DNA from: Micromonospora inyonensis
GTDB taxonomy: Bacteria; Actinomycetota; Actinomycetes; Mycobacteriales; Micromonosporaceae
DNA: 64,000 nt
Direction: 5' to 3'
Assembly (NCBI RefSeq): GCF_900091415.1
Contig: NZ_FMHU01000001.1
Coordinates: forward strand, 1,116,001 to 1,180,000
Shown here: positions 58,703-64,000 of the stretch, one piece after another
How the letters are laid out: every line of letters begins with the position of its first letter
Position numbering within the stretch: the stretch's first letter is position 1
The notes under the pieces: model-generated
What the model was told of the DNA's origin: nothing
Database searches by the model: none
The model's input: only the letters and a program-made list of their open reading frames with translations
Made by a program: the position numbers and the translations under genes

Positions 58703-59704
58703 TCAGTTCCGGGCGGCCACGGTGGGGACGGCGCGCGCCGTCATGGTCTCCGGCCGCCCCGGCCAGCGGAGGAACCCCTGCGACACCGCCACCCCGAGCA
58801 GCACGACCAGCGCCCCGACCGGCTGGTGCCAGGTGGGCGTCTCGTCGAGGACCAGCGCGCCGATGAGCACCGCGAAGACCGGGATCAGGTAGGTCACCGT
58901 GGACGCCGCGCTCGCGCCGATCACCCGGATGTTGTGCATGTTGATCACGAAGGCCAGCCCAGTGCCGAAGGCTCCCAGCGCCAACACGCTGGCCACCACG
59001 TCCCAGGAGAGCGCGGTGGGCACGGGCGGCGCCCCGGCCACCAGCGGTGCCACCACCGCCAGCTGGACGGTGGCGAGCAGCAGCTGCGCCGCCGACAGGG
59101 CCAGCCCGGACACCGCACGGCCGGCGACGAACCGCTTCTGGTACGGGACGGCCAGTCCGTAGCAGGCCGCCGCACCGAAGCACATCAGCTGCCCGGTGAA
59201 GGTGGCACCGCCGACGCCCTGCCAGACGCCGAGCACCACCAGCACCCCGGCGAAGCCCAGCCCGAGGCCGACGGCCCGGCGCGCGGTCAACCGCTCGGTC
59301 CGGAACACCAGCACCGCCAGCGGCAGGACGACCAGCGGCGTGGTGGCGTTCCAGATGCCGGCGAGCATCGACGGGATCCGCTGCTCGCCGTAGCCGAAGA
59401 GGGTGAACGGGAGCGCCACACCGAACGCGGCCACCACCGTGAGGTGCAGCCAGAGCCGACGGTCGCGGGGAAGCCGGTCACGGAGCACGGCGAGCACCAC
59501 GAGGAGGGTCAGCGCCCCGGTGCCGACCCGCCCCAGGGTGACGTAGACCGGATGCAGCTCCCGGATCCCGATCTTGATGAACAGGAAACTGGAGCCCCAG
59601 ATCGCGGCGAGCAGCACGAACCCGGGCAGCCAACTGCGCAGGGGTGCCCGGTCAGGGGTGGAATCCGGTGTCACTCCTGACACTCTGCCGCAACCCCCCG
59701 ACAT
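58703..59704 (-). CDS. EamA/DMT-family exporter
   Basis: The product is about 333 aa. It has ten membrane segments in two repeated halves, including LLAAIWGSSFLFIKIGIREL (typical first helix, near residue 25), the middle AGVLVVLGVWQGVGGATFTG, and TYLIPVFAVLIGALVLDETP near the end. The family exports small metabolites or amino acids. The start is uncertain: ATG 59704 is given; GTG at 59683 or 59674 would remove 7 to 10 residues, and none has a good ribosome site. Confidence 0.85.
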   Translation of the reverse strand: MSGGCGRVSGVTPDSTPDRAPLRSWLPGFVLLAAIWGSSFLFIKIGIRELHPVYVTLGRVGTGALTLLVVLAVLRDRLPRDRRLWLHLTVVAAFGVALPFTLFGYGEQRIPSMLAGIWNATTPLVVLPLAVLVFRTERLTARRAVGLGLGFAGVLVVLGVWQGVGGATFTGQLMCFGAAACYGLAVPYQKRFVAGRAVSGLALSAAQLLLATVQLAVVAPLVAGAPPVPTALSWDVVASVLALGAFGTGLAFVINMHNIRVIGASAASTVTYLIPVFAVLIGALVLDETPTWHQPVGALVVLLGVAVSQGFLRWPGRPETMTARAVPTVAARN

Positions 59705-59790
59705 TGTCCGGCGATATCCGGTCGCCATGTCGCGCGTCACCGCAACCTGCCTACAGTGGTGGCGTTGACCAGCCGAGGAGGTGGCGACCG

Positions 59791-60390
59791 ATGGCCATGC
59801 CGATGCAGTTCGACCCGCTCGTCGATCTCGACGGAATGTGGACGACCACGCTCGCCGACCGTTACCTCCCGCTCCCGGAGCTGCCCCAGGCGCGCTACGA
59901 GTGCATCGACGGAAGGCTGGTCATGACCCCCGCGGAAGTAGGCAGCAACAGTTTCGGCGAGATCAGGTTCGCCCGGCTCCTGGCGCCCGCCGTCGAGGCC
60001 GCCGGCTTCTACGTGTACGGGCAGGTGAACCTCACCTTCGGCCCGCAGCGGTGGATCCAGCCCGACGTCACGGTCCTGCACACCCTGCCGGCCACCGACG
60101 AGGAGGACCGCTGGGTCCCGGCCCCGCTCTGCACGATGGCGGTGGAGTTCGTCTCGCCGGGCAGCCGTCGGCAGGACTGCGTCGACAAGCCGCGCCGGTG
60201 CGCCGAGGGTGGCGTGCCGTACTTCATGCGGGTGGAGATCGTCCGGCGGTTGCGCAGTGCCTCGGTCGAGTTCTTCGCCCTCGACACGGCCGGCGGGTAC
60301 GCCCCGGTCGCCAAGGCGGTCGGCGGCGAGCGGCTGACGGTCGACGCGCCGTTCCCGATCGCCCTGGACCCGGCCGAGCTGCTGCCCTGA
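59791..60390 (+). CDS. Uma2-family (DUF820) PD-(D/E)XK-like protein
   Basis: The product is 199 aa from ATG 59791 with GAGGAGG upstream. It reads YECIDGRLVMTPAEVGSNSF, then QRWIQPDVTVLHTLPATDEE, AVEFVSPGSRRQDCVDKPRR and GVPYFMRVEIVR. The Asp of QPDV, the Glu of VEFVSP and the Lys of VDKPRR are the expected nuclease-fold ligands. Uma2 proteins are nuclease-like and often multicopy in actinobacteria and cyanobacteria; their role is unknown. Here the usual final YW-x-V-D is replaced by YFMRVE. Confidence 0.82.
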   Translation: MAMPMQFDPLVDLDGMWTTTLADRYLPLPELPQARYECIDGRLVMTPAEVGSNSFGEIRFARLLAPAVEAAGFYVYGQVNLTFGPQRWIQPDVTVLHTLPATDEEDRWVPAPLCTMAVEFVSPGSRRQDCVDKPRRCAEGGVPYFMRVEIVRRLRSASVEFFALDTAGGYAPVAKAVGGERLTVDAPFPIALDPAELLP

Positions 60391-60476
60391 GTGCCCGGAG
60401 AGCCGACCCGACCGCCACCTCGGCACGCCGGAAAGAAGGTCGACAGCTCAGGCAGCCGGTCACGTAGGGTTCCCCC

Positions 60477-62147
60477 GTGGGACGAATCGACGACCTCGCA
60501 AACCGGTACGTGGTGGAGTGGGCCGAACTCAACCCGGCCGGCGCCACGTACACCGGCATCGCCGGCCACGACGACCGGCTCGACGACCTGTCGCCGGACG
60601 GCTACGCCGCCCGCGCCGAGCTGGACCGGCGCACCCTGGCCGAGCTGGACGTCATCGAGCCGGACACCCTGGCGGAGCGGACCGCCAAGGAGGCCATGCA
60701 GGAGCGGCTGGGCCTGACCCTGGCCCGCTACGACGCGGGCGAGGAGACCAGCGCGATCAACGTGATCGCCAGCGGGCTGCACGACATCCGCGCGGTCTTC
60801 GACCTGATGCCGACCGAGGGCGAGCAGGCGGTGGCGAACGTCGCCGCCCGGCTCCACCAGTTCGCGGGCGCGCTCGACGGTTACAAGACCACGCTGCGCG
60901 AGGCGGCCGACGCCGGCCACGTCTCCTCCCGTGCGCAGATGATCGAGGTCGCCAAACAGTGCGACGTATGGACCGACCCGGGCGGCGACAACTTCTTCCA
61001 CGGCCTGGTCGAGCGGCTCGGTGCCGACGGCACGCTCGGCGCGGACCTGCGCCGGGGCGCGGCGGCGGCCACCGCGGCGACCGCCGGGTTCGGTCAGTTC
61101 CTCCGCACCGAACTGGCCCCCCGGGGGCGGGAGAAGCAGGCGGCCGGCCGGGAACGCTACGAACTGGCCTCGCAGTACTTCCTCGGCGCGAAGATCGACC
61201 TGGACGAGACGTACGCCTGGGGTTTCGAGGAGCTGGCCCGCCTCGAGGCCGACATGCGGACGGCGGCGGCCCGGATCGTCGGCCCCGGGGCGACCGTCGA
61301 CGAGGCGGTGGCCCTGCTGGACGCCGACCCGGCCCGCACGATCCAGGGCAAGGAGGCGTTCCGGGACTGGATGCAGGCGCTCGCCGACAAGGCCGTCGGC
61401 GAGCTGCACGGCACCCACTTCGACATCCCCGAGCAGGTACGCCGTATCGAGTGCTGCCTCGCCCCGACCAGCGACGGCGGCATCTACTACACCGGCCCCA
61501 GCGAGGACTTCTCCCGACCGGGCCGGATGTGGTGGGCCGTGCCGCAGGGCGTCACCGACTTCTCCACCTGGCGCGAGGTGACCACCGTCTACCACGAGGG
61601 CGTGCCGGGTCATCACCTCCAGGTCGGGCAGACCGCCGTCCGGGCCGAGCTGCTCAACCGCTGGCAGCGGCTGCTCTGCTGGGTCTCCGGGCACGGCGAG
61701 GGCTGGGCCCTCTACGCCGAGCGCCTGATGGAGGATCTGGGCTACCTGGAGGATCCGGGTGACCGGCTCGGCATGCTCGACGCGCAGGCGTTCCGGGCGG
61801 CCCGGGTCATCGTCGACATCGGCATGCACCTGGAGCTGGAGATCCCCCGGGACAATCCGTTCGGCTTCCACCCGGGCGAGCGCTGGACGCCCGAGCTGGG
61901 CTGGGAGTTCATGCGCGCGCACTGCCGGGTGCCGGACGAGAACCTGCGCTTCGAGCTGAACCGCTACCTGGGCTGGCCGGGGCAGGCCCCGTCGTACAAG
62001 GTCGGCGAGCGGATCTGGCTCCAGGCCCGGGACGAGGCGAAGACCCGCAAGGGTGCCGACTTCGACCTCAAGGAGTTCCACCGGCAGGCGCTGGACCTGG
62101 GCGCGCTCGGGCTCGACCCGCTGCGCCGGGCGCTCGCCCGGCTCTGA
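60477..62147 (+). CDS. DUF885 family metallopeptidase-like protein
   Basis: The product is 556 aa from GTG 60477. It is almost wholly helical, as in M3/M32-like peptidases. The metal motif is VYHEGVPGHHLQVGQ, with a later Glu in VSGHGEGWALYAERLMEDLG, the two-part signature of DUF885. No signal peptide is present, so it acts in the cytoplasm. Substrate and role are not established; oligopeptide hydrolysis is inferred from the fold. Confidence 0.87.
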   Translation: MGRIDDLANRYVVEWAELNPAGATYTGIAGHDDRLDDLSPDGYAARAELDRRTLAELDVIEPDTLAERTAKEAMQERLGLTLARYDAGEETSAINVIASGLHDIRAVFDLMPTEGEQAVANVAARLHQFAGALDGYKTTLREAADAGHVSSRAQMIEVAKQCDVWTDPGGDNFFHGLVERLGADGTLGADLRRGAAAATAATAGFGQFLRTELAPRGREKQAAGRERYELASQYFLGAKIDLDETYAWGFEELARLEADMRTAAARIVGPGATVDEAVALLDADPARTIQGKEAFRDWMQALADKAVGELHGTHFDIPEQVRRIECCLAPTSDGGIYYTGPSEDFSRPGRMWWAVPQGVTDFSTWREVTTVYHEGVPGHHLQVGQTAVRAELLNRWQRLLCWVSGHGEGWALYAERLMEDLGYLEDPGDRLGMLDAQAFRAARVIVDIGMHLELEIPRDNPFGFHPGERWTPELGWEFMRAHCRVPDENLRFELNRYLGWPGQAPSYKVGERIWLQARDEAKTRKGADFDLKEFHRQALDLGALGLDPLRRALARL

Positions 62148-62202
62148 CGAAGCGAGGGGCGACCGGACCGGGCGGAGCCGTCCGGCCCGGCCGCCGCTGG
62201 AC

Positions 62203-62724
62203 TCAGGGCAGGGTCAGCCGGAGCGGGCTGTCGCCGGTGGTGAGCACGTCACAGTCGACGAGGGCCAGGTCCATCACCGGGTCCTGGAAGATCAGCTGTG
62301 GCGCGGTGACCGGGATGCCGTCCGGAAAGGGCAGGTCCGGGGTGAGCGTGACGGTGACCAGGCCGGGGCCGCCGAGCAGGGAGATCCGGCCGGTGAACCG
62401 AGTGGCGTAGAAGGCCACGTCGCCGTCGACGGTGAGCTGGTCGGTGACGTACCGCAGCGGACGTCCACCGGCGCCGGTGGACTGGAGCGCGAAGTCGTCG
62501 GTGACCGCCCGACGCATGCTGAACTTCAACGCCCGCAGGGTGCCGTCGACGGTCTTCAGGTCGACGACCCCCTCGAACCGGATCCCGGTCATCACCACCT
62601 TCGAGCCGGTGAGCTTCGACGGCGTGCCCACCGTGGGTTGTCCCGGCTCGGCGCCGATCCGGGGCAGCGGCTTGCCCGGCTCGACCGGCCCGGGTTGCTC
62701 GGGCTCGTCGGGCGTGGGAGTCAC
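62203..62724 (-). CDS. Beta-rich surface-type protein, 5' end uncertain
   Basis: It is at least 173 aa. GTG 62724 is the only start in frame, but the frame stays open to about 63070 and there encodes a convincing Pro/Thr/Asp-rich linker (SDIVGGIGDLTGDEDREQ, then PTPTPTPIPATATPGVTP) without any start codon. The C-terminal domain (MTGIRFEGVVDLKTVDGTLR, then LTVDGDVAFYATRFTGRISL) resembles the beta-rich C-terminus of actinobacterial surface or spore-associated proteins. No signal peptide is visible. It may be a frameshifted or 5'-truncated gene that has merged with the Nudix gene upstream. No function assigned. Confidence 0.5.
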   Translation of the reverse strand: MTPTPDEPEQPGPVEPGKPLPRIGAEPGQPTVGTPSKLTGSKVVMTGIRFEGVVDLKTVDGTLRALKFSMRRAVTDDFALQSTGAGGRPLRYVTDQLTVDGDVAFYATRFTGRISLLGGPGLVTVTLTPDLPFPDGIPVTAPQLIFQDPVMDLALVDCDVLTTGDSPLRLTLP

Positions 62725-62956
62725 GCAGGCCGGCGGGGCGGACGTCGTGGCCGGGGCGGGTGACGCCGTGGGCGACCGGTCGGGGGTGACGCCCGGCGTC
62801 GCCGTGGCCGGGATCGGGGTCGGGGTCGGGGTCGGCTGTTCCCGGTCTTCGTCGCCGGTGAGGTCTCCGATCCCCCCGACGATGTCGCTGACCAGGTCGC
62901 CGTGCGACGCGTCGGAAGTGGTGGGGCGGGCCGTACCGGGATCAGGTGTGGGGGCG

Positions 62957-63907
62957 TCACCGGGAGTCGGGGTGGCAGACGGGCCGGGCGTCGGAGAACC
63001 ACCGGGCCTCCAGCAACTCCACCCCGTCCGCCCGAACCCGGTCCGACGCCGCGACCGCCCGGAACCCCACCATCAGCCCAGCCGGGAAGGGCCAGGCTTG
63101 GGAACCCTGGTACGACATCTCCGCCACCGGGACCCCAGCCTCCTCGACCAGTTCCCGACGCACCGCGTCCTCCAGGCTCTCGCCCACCTCGACGAACCCG
63201 GCCAGCGTCGACCAGCCGTCCGGCCCCGCGCCGGCGTGCCGGGCGAGGAGGCAATGGGCGGGCGGGCCGGGTGTCTCGACCAGCACGATGACCGCCGGCT
63301 CGATCCGGGGGAAGAGCAGTCGACCGCAGTCCGTACCGGCACAGCGCCGCACGTGCCCACCCGCCGCCGGGAGCGTCGCCGCCCCGCAGCCGCCGCAGAA
63401 CCGCTGGTGCCGGTGCCAGTACAGCAGGCCCCTCGCGTACGCCTGGAGAGCCGCCTCCGCCGCGTCCAGCGTCCCCACGATCGCCCGTACGTCCACCGAG
63501 GCGCCCGCGCCCGCCAGGGCCAACGCGCGCTCCTCGGTCAGCGGGGAGAGGTCCACCGCGAAGATCGCTCGCCCACCGCTGGCCGGAGTGACGTCGACTA
63601 CCCCGTCGACCGGAGAGACGCCGGGTACGCCGTCGACCGGAGAGACGCCGGGTACGCCGTCGACCGGGTCGTCGAGACCGAGGAAGACCACCTCACCGGC
63701 TTCGGCCAGCAGCGCGGCGGCGTCCACGGCCAGGATCCGTACCGGCCGGGTATCCCCGTCCGTCACCAGACAACGGTCCCGCCAGAGCGCCACCAGCCCG
63801 GTGTCCGGTGCGGTCAGCAGCGACCCCAGCCACTCCGGTTCGTCGCGCCGCGTCCCGGCCCGGTCCCACCATCCGCCGCCGTACGCCAACCCGCCGTCGC
63901 TCCGCAC
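62957..63907 (-). CDS. nudC: NAD+/NADH diphosphatase, Nudix family (NudC-like)
   Basis: The product is about 316 aa from GTG 63907. The zinc ribbon is FCGGCGAATLPA with CAGTDC. The Nudix box reads GFVEVGESLEDAVRRELVEE, then AGV. The family marker is YQGSQAWPFPAGLMVGF, near the SQPWPFP motif of NADH pyrophosphatases. It cleaves NADH and can remove NAD caps from RNA. A 27-bp tandem repeat inserts VDGVPGVSP twice in the N-terminal domain. The start is uncertain; the frame extends upstream to 63985 without better signals. Confidence 0.86.
   Translation of the reverse strand: MRSDGGLAYGGGWWDRAGTRRDEPEWLGSLLTAPDTGLVALWRDRCLVTDGDTRPVRILAVDAAALLAEAGEVVFLGLDDPVDGVPGVSPVDGVPGVSPVDGVVDVTPASGGRAIFAVDLSPLTEERALALAGAGASVDVRAIVGTLDAAEAALQAYARGLLYWHRHQRFCGGCGAATLPAAGGHVRRCAGTDCGRLLFPRIEPAVIVLVETPGPPAHCLLARHAGAGPDGWSTLAGFVEVGESLEDAVRRELVEEAGVPVAEMSYQGSQAWPFPAGLMVGFRAVAASDRVRADGVELLEARWFSDARPVCHPDSR
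63604..63667 (-). repeat. 27-bp tandem repeat in nudC
   Basis: The unit starting CGTCGACCGGAGAGACGC is present at 63604-63630 and 63631-63657, with a partial third copy at 63658-63667. It stays in frame and encodes VDGVPGVSP repeats. Confidence 0.85.
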
Positions 63908-64000
63908 CCCGTCACCGTGCCACGACCGACCGCACCGGCACGACCCGGGGCGACACGCGTGCCCACCTTCGTGGTGACGCCGCACTGCCGGCGGCCCCTC

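Overview
The window is very GC-rich actinobacterial DNA with GTG/TTG starts and dense start/stop overlaps. Gene content (tadA plus its associated protein, deoD, a GH81 glucanase, an actinomycete integrative element) fits Micromonosporaceae, probably Micromonospora. That placement is an inference from gene types and codon use; no database was searched.

Region 1 (1-30232) is the right-hand part of an integrated tailed phage; its left end lies outside the window. Almost everything reads leftwards. From right to left: a tyrosine integrase next to a tRNA-Ser 3'-end remnant (attR), two divergent regulators around a cluster of 14-bp palindromes (the probable lysogeny switch), about 15 small overlapping early genes, an HNH gene, a terminase pair, a portal with two extra C-terminal modules, an 893-aa fusion of 2H phosphoesterase, prohead protease and major capsid protein, connector genes, tail tube, tail chaperones with a GGGCCCA frameshift site, tape measure, distal tail protein, a glycine-rich tip protein, and a tail gene cut by the window edge.

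Region 2 (30249-37300) is chromosomal and lies between the two elements. It holds a flavin-dependent halogenase of the PltA/CndH type with a C-terminal extension, a likely TetR remnant, an NAD-dependent epimerase, two uncharacterised genes, a cytochrome P450 and a GNAT acetyltransferase. No PKS or NRPS is visible.

Region 3 (37305-50616) is a complete actinomycete integrative and conjugative element (AICE) in the 3' half of tRNA-Ser(CGA), bounded by 114-bp direct repeats (one mismatch). The transfer and replication block (41123-50484) has an FtsK-like TraB, Spd-like membrane proteins, a PycTM-like protein, a primase-polymerase, a DUF3631 ATPase, Xis and Int. It also carries two separate repeat clusters that look like a transfer locus and a replication origin. 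The cargo next to the left end is the most interesting part: two overlapping genes of lower GC share a 19-residue motif, at the C-terminus of the first protein and the N-terminus of the second, and the second ends in a membrane segment. This is the layout of bacterial amyloid-signalling pairs, so it is proposed as a candidate death or defence module. A regulator/cysteine-hydrolase pair lies beside it.

Region 4 (50723-64000) is chromosomal: deoD, tadA and its partner, an M23 lipoprotein, a secreted GH81 beta-1,3-glucanase with a promoter and an overlapping LacI-type operator, a PHP-domain protein, an EamA exporter, a Uma2 protein, a DUF885 metallopeptidase, a Pro/Thr-rich protein with a problematic N-terminus, and a NudC-type NADH pyrophosphatase.
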